From assembly GCF_900142775.1 (NCBI RefSeq), contig NZ_FRCC01000001.1:186001-250000 (forward strand): DNA of 64,000 nucleotides. The letters run 5' to 3'. This DNA comes from Flavobacterium flevense (GTDB lineage: Bacteria > Bacteroidota > Bacteroidia > Flavobacteriales > Flavobacteriaceae). Below the pieces are notes generated by a model that saw only the letters and a program-made list of their open reading frames with translations, was not told the DNA's origin and did not search any database. Of the stretch, positions 54,365 through 62,943 are shown piece by piece. Within the stretch, counting starts at the first letter, position 1. Every line of letters begins with the position of its first letter. A program made the translations under genes and the position numbers.

Positions 54365-54958
54365 ATGGATTTTAAAAAATTTTTACCTTGGATTATTGTT
54401 GCTGTAATCATCATTGCTGGTTATAGCTGGGCTTCTGGAATTTATAATAAAGCTGTAACACTTGAACAAGATATAAAAGAAAGTTGGGGAAATGTTAATA
54501 CAGCCTACCAAAGAAGAAATGATCTTATACCAAATATAGTTAGTACCGTAAAGGGCTATGCGGAGCATGAAAAAAGCACATTAACAGCAGTAATTGAAGC
54601 AAGAGCTAAAGCGACTGCTGTAACTATTGACCCAACAAAAGTAACTCCTGAGCAATTGGCTGCATTTAATTCGGCTCAATCTGGTGTATCTTCTTCGTTA
54701 TCTAAGTTACTCGTAAGCGTAGAACAATATCCAAATTTAAAAGCGGATGCAAGTTTTATGAGATTACAAGATGAGTTAGCCAGTACAGAAAATCAAATTT
54801 TGACAGCCAGAACCCGTTTTAACGAGTCTGTTAAACCATACAATAACAATATCAACACCTTCCCAAGAAATATTTTGGCAGGAATGTATGGACTTAGTCA
54901 AAAACCTTATTTTGAAGCTGTAGCAGGATCAGAAAAAGCACCTGAAGTAAAATTCTAA
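54365..54958 (+). CDS. lemA: LemA family protein
   Basis: 197 residues. One N-terminal helix (FLPWIIVAVIIIAGYSWASG) is followed by the LemA signature NTAYQRRNDLIPNIVSTVKGYAEHEK and FNESVKPYNNNINTFPRNI. LemA proteins are membrane-bound and usually neighbour TPM-domain genes, as here. Their activity is still poorly known. A hairpin terminator lies 11 bp after the stop, before the first TPM gene. Confidence 0.93.
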   Translation: MDFKKFLPWIIVAVIIIAGYSWASGIYNKAVTLEQDIKESWGNVNTAYQRRNDLIPNIVSTVKGYAEHEKSTLTAVIEARAKATAVTIDPTKVTPEQLAAFNSAQSGVSSSLSKLLVSVEQYPNLKADASFMRLQDELASTENQILTARTRFNESVKPYNNNINTFPRNILAGMYGLSQKPYFEAVAGSEKAPEVKF

Positions 54959-54969
54959 AGCATTCCCAA

Positions 54970-54993
54970 CCCCTCCAAAAGAGGGGCTTTTTT
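54970..54993 (+). terminator. Terminator between lemA and TPM genes
   Basis: CCCCTC (54970-54975) pairs with GAGGGG (54981-54986), followed by C and six T. The GC-rich stem and U-run make intrinsic termination or attenuation within the lemA-TPM unit likely. Confidence 0.75.
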
Positions 54994-55012
54994 AATATAA
55001 AAAACATCTCCC

Positions 55013-55447
55013 ATGTCTAAAGTAGAAGATTTTTTAACTCCTGAAGAAGAACTCGCCATTGTAGAGGCAATAGGCACTGCCGAAAAGAATACTTCCGGCG
55101 AAATTAGAGTTCACATCGAAAGAACAACTTCAATGGATGCTTTTGACCGTGCCAAAGAAGTTTTTCACGACCTGAAAATGGATGAAACCCAACTTAAAAA
55201 TGGCGTTTTAATTTATATCGCTGTAGAAGATCATACTTTTGTAATATGTGGCGACGAGGGTATTAATGACGTTGTGGGAAATGAATTTTGGGACAAAACC
55301 AAAGAAATAATGGTTGCTCATTTTAAAAACGGCAATTTTAAACAAGGTTTGATAGAAGGCATTTTAAGTGCAGGGCAGGAATTAAAAACTCATTTCCCGT
55401 GGTCTGACGATACCAACGAATTATCAAACGAAATTTCAAAAGGATAA
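55013..55447 (+). CDS. TPM-domain protein
   Basis: 144 residues containing a TPM domain (DFLTPEEELAIVEAIGTAEKNTSGEIRVHIERTTS, GVLIYIAVEDHTFVICGDEGIND). TPM domains were named for acid-phosphatase-like proteins of photosystem repair; bacterial members are largely uncharacterised. This copy has no signal or membrane segment, so it is cytoplasmic. Its TAA (55445-55447) overlaps the ATG of the next TPM gene by one base. Confidence 0.88.
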   Translation: MSKVEDFLTPEEELAIVEAIGTAEKNTSGEIRVHIERTTSMDAFDRAKEVFHDLKMDETQLKNGVLIYIAVEDHTFVICGDEGINDVVGNEFWDKTKEIMVAHFKNGNFKQGLIEGILSAGQELKTHFPWSDDTNELSNEISKG

Positions 55448-56307
55448 TGAAAATAATGCAAAAAGCAGGAAACAAAATACAGGAAACAAAAGGCAGAAGG
55501 CAGCAGGCAAAAACAGGATGGAATCTATTGTTAGCAATCCTGTTTTTATTTAATTGCAGTTTTTTATCGGCACAATTTACCATCCCTAAAAAACCAGCAT
55601 TACAAACATCAGTTTATGACTATGCAAATGTTTTAAGTGCTACAGAAAAAGCACAATTAGAACAAAAACTCGTTCGCTATTCAGATACAACCAGTACCCA
55701 GATTGTAGTTATAACTGTTGAAAGTTTAAAAGGAGAAGATGTAAGCCAGCTGGCGACAAACTGGGCACAAACCTGGGGAATTGGTCAGGCAAAGGAAGAC
55801 AATGGTGTTATTATCCTTATCTCTAAAAACGACAGGAAAATTGCCATCAATCCCGGTTACGGATTAGAAGACCGACTGACTGCGGGAACGGGAGGGGAAA
55901 TTATTCGAAATATTATTACTCCGGAATTCAAAGCAGGAAATTATTACAGTGGAGTTGACAAAGGTACTAATGCTTTATTTGATGTTTTTAATGGCAAATA
56001 CAAAGGCAGCCGTAAACAAAACAAACAAAAGGACTTCCCTATTTTACCATTTATCATCATCATTGTTTTTATTATCATTCTGATTTCTAAAAACAAAGGC
56101 GGCGGTGGTGGAAATTCCGGAAACCGTAGTGGCGGACCAAGCTTATTAGATGTTATTATCCTGAGCAGTCTGGGACGCAACAGTGGCGGTTTTGGAGGCG
56201 GAGGCTTCGGTGGAGGTTCTTCCGGCGGTGGATTTGGCGGAGGCGGTTTCGGTGGTGGATTTGGCGGAGGCGGATTCTCCGGTGGAGGCTCAAGCGGAAG
56301 CTGGTAA
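55447..56307 (+). CDS. Exported TPM-domain protein with Gly-rich C-terminus
   Basis: 286 residues. A signal sequence (WNLLLAILFLFNCSFLSAQ) is followed by the TPM domain (YDYANVLSATEKAQLEQKLVRYSD..., NPGYGLEDRLTAGTGGEIIR). A single membrane helix FPILPFIIIIVFIIILIS then precedes a Gly-rich tail of about 60 residues, typical of this class. Start at 55447 (or the Met 3 codons on). The C-terminus is likely extracytoplasmic. Cotranscription with the first TPM gene is clear. Confidence 0.9.
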   Translation: MKIMQKAGNKIQETKGRRQQAKTGWNLLLAILFLFNCSFLSAQFTIPKKPALQTSVYDYANVLSATEKAQLEQKLVRYSDTTSTQIVVITVESLKGEDVSQLATNWAQTWGIGQAKEDNGVIILISKNDRKIAINPGYGLEDRLTAGTGGEIIRNIITPEFKAGNYYSGVDKGTNALFDVFNGKYKGSRKQNKQKDFPILPFIIIIVFIIILISKNKGGGGGNSGNRSGGPSLLDVIILSSLGRNSGGFGGGGFGGGSSGGGFGGGGFGGGFGGGGFSGGGSSGSW

Positions 56308-56338
56308 ACCAAACCTCATTCGATAAAAAATATCAAAA

Positions 56339-56375
56339 ACAAACAAGCCACTTCGCATTGAAGTGGCTTGTTTGT
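56339..56375. terminator. Perfect convergent terminator hairpin
   Basis: A 16-bp perfect stem ACAAACAAGCCACTTC (56339-56354) with its complement at 56360-56375, around a 5-nt loop. It ends the TPM unit and the convergent receptor gene. Confidence 0.85.
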
Positions 56376-56379
56376 TTCT

Positions 56380-59157
56380 CTAAAATCGTTCCTTGTATTT
56401 CTTTTCTTTTCCTCCAAACTTATTGATTTTATAAGCCAATGAAAACATCAGATAGCGTTTTAAAACCGTGTTTTCATAATCATAAATACCATTAGGACCA
56501 ATGTATCTTACAGCACTTTGATTCTGATTTAAAATATCATACACCTTTACTTTGGCAGTGAGCTTATTTTTATAAAAACTATATGCCAAACTGGTATTCC
56601 ATAAATAAAAATCTTTTTTATAACCATCGGCGATATTAGAATTGTAAGTATAGGAGAAATCATTTGCAAAAACCCACTTTTCACCCCAATAATTTGTTGT
56701 TTGGAGTTCTACTTTATGTATAAAATTAGAGGTTGAATTGATGGTATAATTAGTATATTTTGAAATATTATAAGTAGGATTATAATTGGTTGTAAGTGTA
56801 AAAACCTTATCAATTTCATACGTAAAACTAGCTCTGGGATATAAAGATAGAGTTTTAGATTCAAAAATTTCACCATCGATAAATCCTTTATTGAAACCGA
56901 AACTTCCATAACTCCCCAGACTAAACTTATACAAATTACTTTCCTTTTTTATGGATTTATCCCAGCTTGCTCCTCCACTAATCGAATAATTGCCGGAAAT
57001 ATTTTCATAAGTTCTCGATGTTTTTAAATTTTCTTTATCATAAATTACCGAGGAAACTGACTGATTATCGTAATAATTACCATAAATATAAACGTATAAA
57101 CCGGAACGGCTTGCATAATCATAAGCACTAAAGTTCATATTTACAGAATGTGATTTATTAGGATTCAAAAATTCATTTCCTTGAAAAGTACTCAATGGAT
57201 TAGAAATATCTCTGACAGGTAAAATTTGATTTGCTGATGGTAAATCAACCCGATAATTATAGTACAATCCTATCGATTTTGATTTATTTAATCGATACCT
57301 GAAATTGAAATTGGCATAAGGAACAATATAGTTTTTTTTCAAACTGATGCCCTGCCCTAAATAACTGGAATAGGCATTTTGCCTCATGATGGATGGACCT
57401 GCATCCAAATTAACATTTAGTTTATTCTTCTGGATTCTAATGCCCGACTGCGGTCTTATAAAGATATTTTCATTAGAAAAATAATTGGATTGGGCTGCAT
57501 TTAAATTACTATACTCCCCCGTTTCTGTATTCAAATCATAATTTTCTCTTTGATTTAAATTTGAATTAGCTCTAAAATCAAATCCGAGATTAATACTTAA
57601 GGAATCCGTTATTTTATTAGAAAATTCCACATTCGCATGGTAATTATCGGTTGTATTTTTACTTCGTACATTTTGATTTCTTTTCACATCTTCATCGGAA
57701 GTGGTCTTGAATACTATTGTATCCGTTCTTACACCATAAGATTCGTCTTTATTGTTTTCATTATCCAAATGAATGGCTAAAAATTGTTTGTTACCTTTGA
57801 ATCTTTTATTCAAAAAAACAGAATTTGAAAATTTATCATTATCGGATTTATTAGAATACGTATTTGAACTTTCGTTCACTAAATCTCCATTAGTGTTAAA
57901 CGATGTTCCTGAAGATTCACTCCAATTATCAGACTTAGTTCTGTTGAATTTAGGAGAAATCACGACAGTAGTCATTGAATCTATTTTATATTCAAATTCC
58001 ATATTAAGGTTATGCCCATTGGTTTCATTATTAGATGTTCCATTAGATTCTGAAAACAAATTTCCTGTTGGCAAAAAAGTAGTGGACTTATTGGAACTTT
58101 TATTTTCGGTATTCGAATTGGTAAAGAAATAACTACCACTGGCATCTATTTTTTTTATTATTTCATCCGTATAATTCAAACCTAACATATTAGATTTAGT
58201 AATTCCGTTTCCACCACCAAAACGTACTCCATTTGTTTCAAAAGAACTCCCACCATACGAAATGGAACTCCTGCTTCTGCCTCCTGCCATATTATCAAAG
58301 ATTTCATTCATCGAAAAACCCGGTGAATTGATATTATTGGAAGAAGTCAGGATGCTTACCTTCCTTTTATCTTTAAAATAGTTAAGCAAACCATTACTTT
58401 CATAGCGATTATCTGTACCCATTCCTGCCATCACTTTCCCAAAAAGACCTTTATTTTTGTCTTTATCAATAGTCAGATTGATACTCACATTTTCAGATGT
58501 AGCAGCTTGTTTATTCAGTTCTTGCTGTTTGGTTTTGGTATCACTTACCTGAACTTTATTAATAATTTCGGCAGGTAAACTTTGCAGGGCAATTTTTCCA
58601 TCCTTGTCAAAAAAGGGTTTTCCGTTTACTAAAATCTGGTTGACTTCTTTTCCGTTAACGGTAATTTTCCCTTCCTCATCCACCACAACACCGGGTAATT
58701 GTTTCAACAGCGTTTCTACATTGGCATCCGGTCTTACTTTAAAGGAAGAAGCATTAAATTCTAAAGTATCTTTCTTAATTCGAATGGGAGGCGCTTCTGA
58801 TTTAATAACCACTTCATTCAAAACATTTTCATTTTCAATTAAAAATAAATTACCAAAATCTTTGTTTTCGGTAAGTTGATCCATTTCTTTTTTCAAAGAT
58901 TGGTATCCCAGATAAGAAATTTTCAGAAAAAAGGGTTGGGTTATTTTTTTAGTTTCTAATTTAAAGATTCCGTTTTTATCTGAAATAGTATAATCAATCA
59001 CGGTAGAATCTTTAACAGAAGAAAGATAAACCGTAGCTGACTCAATAGGACTTCCGGTATTTTTATCTAACAATTTTCCGTTAACAGCTATAGTGTTTTG
59101 GGCAAACAGGGAAACAGAAAAAAACAATGAAAAAAGAAAGGGTAGTAATCTTTTCAT
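56380..59157 (-). CDS. TonB-receptor-like outer-membrane beta-barrel protein
   Basis: 925 residues. The signal peptide (LLPFLFSLFFSVSLFAQ) is followed by an N-terminal carboxypeptidase-like regulatory domain (VNGKLLDKNTGSPIESATVYL, GYQSLKKEM). Next comes a plug-type domain (about residues 140-230; VETLLKQLPGVVVDEEGKITVNGKEVNQILVNGKPFF). The remainder is a barrel with Asn/Ser-rich loops. A TonB box is not evident. The family is the outer_membrane_beta-barrel type found in Bacteroidota; cargo unknown. Confidence 0.82.
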   Translation of the reverse strand: MKRLLPFLFSLFFSVSLFAQNTIAVNGKLLDKNTGSPIESATVYLSSVKDSTVIDYTISDKNGIFKLETKKITQPFFLKISYLGYQSLKKEMDQLTENKDFGNLFLIENENVLNEVVIKSEAPPIRIKKDTLEFNASSFKVRPDANVETLLKQLPGVVVDEEGKITVNGKEVNQILVNGKPFFDKDGKIALQSLPAEIINKVQVSDTKTKQQELNKQAATSENVSINLTIDKDKNKGLFGKVMAGMGTDNRYESNGLLNYFKDKRKVSILTSSNNINSPGFSMNEIFDNMAGGRSRSSISYGGSSFETNGVRFGGGNGITKSNMLGLNYTDEIIKKIDASGSYFFTNSNTENKSSNKSTTFLPTGNLFSESNGTSNNETNGHNLNMEFEYKIDSMTTVVISPKFNRTKSDNWSESSGTSFNTNGDLVNESSNTYSNKSDNDKFSNSVFLNKRFKGNKQFLAIHLDNENNKDESYGVRTDTIVFKTTSDEDVKRNQNVRSKNTTDNYHANVEFSNKITDSLSINLGFDFRANSNLNQRENYDLNTETGEYSNLNAAQSNYFSNENIFIRPQSGIRIQKNKLNVNLDAGPSIMRQNAYSSYLGQGISLKKNYIVPYANFNFRYRLNKSKSIGLYYNYRVDLPSANQILPVRDISNPLSTFQGNEFLNPNKSHSVNMNFSAYDYASRSGLYVYIYGNYYDNQSVSSVIYDKENLKTSRTYENISGNYSISGGASWDKSIKKESNLYKFSLGSYGSFGFNKGFIDGEIFESKTLSLYPRASFTYEIDKVFTLTTNYNPTYNISKYTNYTINSTSNFIHKVELQTTNYWGEKWVFANDFSYTYNSNIADGYKKDFYLWNTSLAYSFYKNKLTAKVKVYDILNQNQSAVRYIGPNGIYDYENTVLKRYLMFSLAYKINKFGGKEKKYKERF

Positions 59158-59371
59158 AAATAAAATGGGTTTTGGTGGTAAAATAGATGCGCAAGCTAAG
59201 TTTTTAAATAAATAAAAGTTATTTCTTACTTAAAATTTAACATATTATTTTACTTACTAAAAAAACCAAATAACAGAGATGATGAACTCAATTTGAAAAC
59301 TATTCTAAAATCACTTGACTCCTCTGTAAAATTATTTATCTTTATCCTGATTTTAGCTGAACCAAACAAAT

Positions 59372-59785
59372 ATGCTTTCACAAAAAACCAAATACGCACT
59401 CAAAGCACTACTCTATTTAGCGCAACAAGATGCCAATCATATTTCTAAAACTACGGATATTGCCGAATCAGCTAATATTCCTAAAAAGTTTTTAGAACAA
59501 ATTTTATTGGATTTAAAACGCGGACATCTGGTAGGCAGCAAACAGGGAAAATTTGGTGGTTATTATCTTTTAAAATCCGGAAATGAGATTACTTTAGCTG
59601 ATATTCATCGTTTATTTGACGGAGCAATTGCTTTGTTACCTTGTGCTTCCTTAAATTTTTACGAGCGCTGTTCAGACTGTATCGACGAGTCGGAATGCCT
59701 GCTACGACACGGATTAATGACCATTAGAGATGAAACATTAAAAGCAATGCAGGGTATCACTATCGCTTCATTGGTAAAAAAATAA
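59372..59785 (+). CDS. Rrf2-family transcriptional regulator
   Basis: 137 residues. A winged-helix Rrf2 domain (KTKYALKALLYLAQQ..., AESANIPKKFLEQILLDLKRGHLVGSKQGKFGGYYL) is followed by a Cys-rich region, LPCASLNFYERCSDCIDESECLL, with four cysteines that could hold an Fe-S cluster or a redox/metal site, as in IscR/NsrR/RsrR members. Cysteine-metabolism regulators such as CymR are also Rrf2. The gene is 86 bp before the Cys/Met-rich upstream ORF and the TonB receptor, which it may control. Confidence 0.9.
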   Translation: MLSQKTKYALKALLYLAQQDANHISKTTDIAESANIPKKFLEQILLDLKRGHLVGSKQGKFGGYYLLKSGNEITLADIHRLFDGAIALLPCASLNFYERCSDCIDESECLLRHGLMTIRDETLKAMQGITIASLVKK

Positions 59786-59799
59786 AAAAATATTTCTTT

Positions 59800-59822
59800 A
59801 ATTCTACTATTTTTATAGAATT
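59800..59822 (+). promoter_or_regulatory. Inverted repeat at receptor promoter, possible Rrf2 operator
   Basis: AATTCTA (59800-59806) and TAGAATT (59816-59822) form an inverted repeat centred on 59811, at the position expected for the -33 element. The half-site AATTCTACTA recurs just before the receptor start (59989-59998). Binding by the adjacent Rrf2 protein is inference. Confidence 0.5.
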
Positions 59823-59827
59823 AATAA

Positions 59828-59835
59828 TATATTTG
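59828..59835 (+). promoter_or_regulatory. -7 element of uORF/TonB receptor transcript
   Basis: TATATTTG matches TAnnTTTG. No TTG stands at -33; an inverted repeat occupies that place, suggesting that the promoter needs a regulator. Confidence 0.55.
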
Positions 59836-59871
59836 CATTCGATTTACGATTACAAATATAATTTTTAAACA

Positions 59872-59973
59872 ATGAAAACAAATCAATCAAGGTTCTTCAT
59901 AGAGAATCTAAAACCCGAAAAAAATCTAAATTCCAATATCCTACATTATTGTATGATGCGTATGTGCCAGTAA
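59872..59973 (+). CDS. 33-codon upstream ORF ending in a Cys/Met cluster
   Basis: It encodes MKTNQSRFFIENL..., ending HYCMMRMCQ with TAA at 59971-59973. The last nine residues hold two Cys and three Met. It lies between the Rrf2 gene and the TonB receptor, 47 bp upstream of the receptor ATG, behind its own promoter match. The placement and composition suggest a leader peptide that senses cysteine or methionine supply. No intrinsic terminator follows, so the outcome would have to be at translation or via Rho. Confidence 0.6.
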   Translation: MKTNQSRFFIENLKPEKNLNSNILHYCMMRMCQ

Positions 59974-60020
59974 AAAAATTTAATTTTAAATTCTACTAAT
60001 CATATATAATTAATAAAATA

Positions 60021-62564
60021 ATGAAAACAATTATAAAAAATACATTCCTAATCATCTTATTACTAGGCGCTTCAAACACATTTGCCCAAATCATTACTGG
60101 TCGTGTCATTACGGCTGAAAATACTCCTTTAGAGTTGGCCAATGTGATTATAAACGGAACAACATTAAACACCACTACAGACGCGAATGGCGACTTCAGT
60201 ATCGATTCAGCAGGAAAATTACCCTTCACTTTACTAATTAAATATACGGGTTATAAAACGGAGCGGGTAGCAATTACCACTCTTCCATTAACACCTCTAA
60301 GCATAATCCTGAGCGAAGACAATCAACTTGCCGAAGTGGTGATTTCTTCCCGAAGAAGAATTGAAAAAGCCCAGAATGTTCCGATTCCTATTTCGGTAGT
60401 GAGCGGAAAACAAGCCGAACAGGCAGGTGCTTTTAACGTAAACCGAATTAAAGAACTTATCCCCTCGGTTCAATTGTATTCCTCTAACCCCAGAAATACG
60501 GGAATAAACATTCGTAGTCTGGGTTCTCCTTTCGGATTAACAAATGATGGAATTGATCCCGGAGTTGGTTTCTACGTTGACGGGGTTTACTATGCCCGCC
60601 CGGCAGCAACTACATTAGATTTTATTGATGTAAGTCAAATAGAAGTTTTACGTGGTCCACAAGGAACATTATTTGGAAAAAACACCACAGCCGGAGCTTT
60701 TAATATCACCACACGCAAACCCAGTTTTACTTCTGGTGCCAATTTTGAAGTGAGTTACGGTAACTATTCGTTTTTACAGGCTAAAGCATCGGTTACCGGA
60801 GCATTGGGCAAAAAAGTGGCAGGTCGCATCTCTTTTTCCGGTACGCAACGCGATGGTTTGATTGATAATGTAGCAACAGGCAGACCTACAAATACCTTAA
60901 ACAATCAGGGAATCAGAGGTCAATTACTTTATACTCCGTCAGAAAATACCAACGTACTTCTGGCAGCAGACATTACTACCCAGCGTCCTGATGGCTATGC
61001 ACAGGTAGTTGCAGGTGTAGCGCCAACACAAAGAGCGGCTTACCGCCAATTTGATGCTATCATTGCCGATTTAAATTACCAGCTTCCAAGCAGGAATGCT
61101 TTTGACCGAAAAATAGATCATGATACTCCATGGCGTTCTAATCAGGATTTAGGCGGAGCTTCACTCAATATAGATACTAAAATCGGACAAGGAACTCTTA
61201 CCTCAACAACTGCCTGGCGTTTTTGGAACTGGGATCCGTCAAATGACAGGGATTTTACAGGTTTGCAGGTATTGGCAAAATCGCAAAACCCGTCCAGACA
61301 AACACAGTTTACTCAGGAAGTACGTTATTCGGGTCAAATCTCCTCCAAATTAAATGCTGTAGGAGGTGTGTTCTTTATCGATCAGACTTCAAAAACGAAT
61401 GGTACCGAAGAATCCGGAAGTGCACAATGGCGATTTTCTCAAAGCACTACCAGCGAAAAATGGAAAACTCCGGGTTTATTTGAAGGATACGGAATAAAAA
61501 CCAATGCCAGTATTCATGCGGTTAGTGCGGCTGTATTTGGACAATTAGACTGGGAAATCACAGAAGGTTTGCATATTTTACCCGGCATTCGATACAATTA
61601 TGATAAAAAAGATGCTCACTACGATCGTCAGACTTATGGCGGATTAGAGACCAGCGATCCGGATCTTATTGCTCTAAAAAAGTTAGTGTACAGCGATCAA
61701 AATTTTGCAAAAAATACGGATGCAACTGATTTTTCAGGAAATGTAACCGTATCCTACAAAGCTTCTGATAAAATTAATGCGTATGCAACTTATGCAAAAA
61801 GCTACAAACCGGTGGGTGTGAACGTTGCAGGACTTCCTACTCTTAACGGAGCGCCTATACTGGAACTGGCGGTAATTAAACCTGAAAAAGTAAATCATTA
61901 TGAAGCAGGCGTGAAAACATCGCCGTTTAATAATGCTGTTTTGAACGTAACTTTCTTTAATACAGACATTACCGATTATCAAACGAATGTTCAGGCGGCT
62001 GAGTTGGGTGTAAATCGTGGCTATCTTGCTAATGCTGATAAAGTACGTGTAAGAGGTGCTGAACTGGATGCCAGTTTTGTAATCAACGAACATTTTACTA
62101 TCAACGGAGCAGCAACTTATACTGATGGAAAGTATATTAAGTTCATTAATGCGCCACTGCCATTAGAAGAAACCGGATCAGCGGTATCTTTTAAAGATGT
62201 TTCCGGCAGTGAATTGCCGGGTGTTTCAAAATGGGCCGGAAGCTTAGGTGGAGAATATACTACAGCAGCAAAACTGTTTGGGAATTTAGGTAAGTTCTTT
62301 GTAGGAATTGATTCTTATGCCCGTTCTGAATTTTCATCCAGTCCATCAGCTTCAAAATATTTAGTGGTTGACGGTTATGCTATCGTGAATGGTCGCTTTG
62401 GGTTCAGAGCTTCAGAAGGATTATCGATTAACTTCTGGGCTCGTAATATTCTGGACAAAGATTATTTTGAACAATTATTACCTGCCGGAGGAAATTCGGG
62501 ACACTATGCAGGTGTTTTGGGTGACCAAAGAACATACGGAATCACTTTAAAATATTCATTGTAA
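60021..62564 (+). CDS. TonB-dependent receptor
   Basis: 847 residues. The signal peptide (NTFLIILLLGASNTFAQ) is followed by a carboxypeptidase-like regulatory domain (TGRVITAENTPLELANVIIN). A plug domain follows (LAEVVISSRRRIEKAQNVPIPISVVSG..., about residues 105-230, with RGPQGTLFGKNTTAGAFNI) and then the barrel to ITLKYSL. The plug sequence is typical of siderophore and other TonB receptors. The adjacent Rrf2 gene and Cys/Met-rich leader hint at a sulfur-containing cargo, but this is only a suggestion. Confidence 0.9.
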   Translation: MKTIIKNTFLIILLLGASNTFAQIITGRVITAENTPLELANVIINGTTLNTTTDANGDFSIDSAGKLPFTLLIKYTGYKTERVAITTLPLTPLSIILSEDNQLAEVVISSRRRIEKAQNVPIPISVVSGKQAEQAGAFNVNRIKELIPSVQLYSSNPRNTGINIRSLGSPFGLTNDGIDPGVGFYVDGVYYARPAATTLDFIDVSQIEVLRGPQGTLFGKNTTAGAFNITTRKPSFTSGANFEVSYGNYSFLQAKASVTGALGKKVAGRISFSGTQRDGLIDNVATGRPTNTLNNQGIRGQLLYTPSENTNVLLAADITTQRPDGYAQVVAGVAPTQRAAYRQFDAIIADLNYQLPSRNAFDRKIDHDTPWRSNQDLGGASLNIDTKIGQGTLTSTTAWRFWNWDPSNDRDFTGLQVLAKSQNPSRQTQFTQEVRYSGQISSKLNAVGGVFFIDQTSKTNGTEESGSAQWRFSQSTTSEKWKTPGLFEGYGIKTNASIHAVSAAVFGQLDWEITEGLHILPGIRYNYDKKDAHYDRQTYGGLETSDPDLIALKKLVYSDQNFAKNTDATDFSGNVTVSYKASDKINAYATYAKSYKPVGVNVAGLPTLNGAPILELAVIKPEKVNHYEAGVKTSPFNNAVLNVTFFNTDITDYQTNVQAAELGVNRGYLANADKVRVRGAELDASFVINEHFTINGAATYTDGKYIKFINAPLPLEETGSAVSFKDVSGSELPGVSKWAGSLGGEYTTAAKLFGNLGKFFVGIDSYARSEFSSSPSASKYLVVDGYAIVNGRFGFRASEGLSINFWARNILDKDYFEQLLPAGGNSGHYAGVLGDQRTYGITLKYSL

Positions 62565-62654
62565 CCGTTTGATAAAAACACACAAACAACTAATTAACAA
62601 TAACTTAGCTTTATTTTAAGTTTAAAAATCGTAACTTTAAGAGAAAATAGAGCT

Positions 62655-62894
62655 ATGAAAAATTTTGCTATTAAACTTGTATGGTTTACCTCGGCATATG
62701 TTTTCTTTTTTGCAGTTCTTAACCAAACTAATGTTGATTTGAGAATAATAATGAGTTTACATATTGTAGGTATGTTTTTGATTCCTTACCTAACTTACAC
62801 AGTTCTGACCGATAATTACAAAACGGATAAAACATTTAAAGATTGGTATGAAGATCATCCAATGAACACTTTAAATGAAGACGAAGACCATTAA
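62655..62894 (+). CDS. Small membrane protein
   Basis: 79 residues with two hydrophobic stretches (FAIKLVWFTSAYVFFFAVL, IIMSLHIVGMFLIPYLTYTVL) and an acidic C-terminus ending NEDEDH. I do not recognise the family. It is 90 bp after the receptor gene and ends at a strong terminator, so it may be cotranscribed with the receptor or stand alone. Confidence 0.6.
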   Translation: MKNFAIKLVWFTSAYVFFFAVLNQTNVDLRIIMSLHIVGMFLIPYLTYTVLTDNYKTDKTFKDWYEDHPMNTLNEDEDH

Positions 62895-62897
62895 ATT

Positions 62898-62937
62898 AAA
62901 ACTCCCTTTACTAACTTTTTTTAGTAAAGGGAGTTTT
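62898..62937. terminator. Convergent terminator
   Basis: AAAACTCCCTTTACTAA (62898-62914) pairs with TTAGTAAAGGGAGTTTT (62921-62937), a 17-bp stem with a 6-nt loop. It ends the small membrane gene and the convergent peptidase gene. Confidence 0.92.
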
Positions 62938-62943
62938 GTTTAT

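Noticed and set aside
55944..56312. Minus-strand proline-rich ORF
   Set aside because: It is the complement of the Gly-rich tail of the TPM protein, whose codons give Pro on the other strand.
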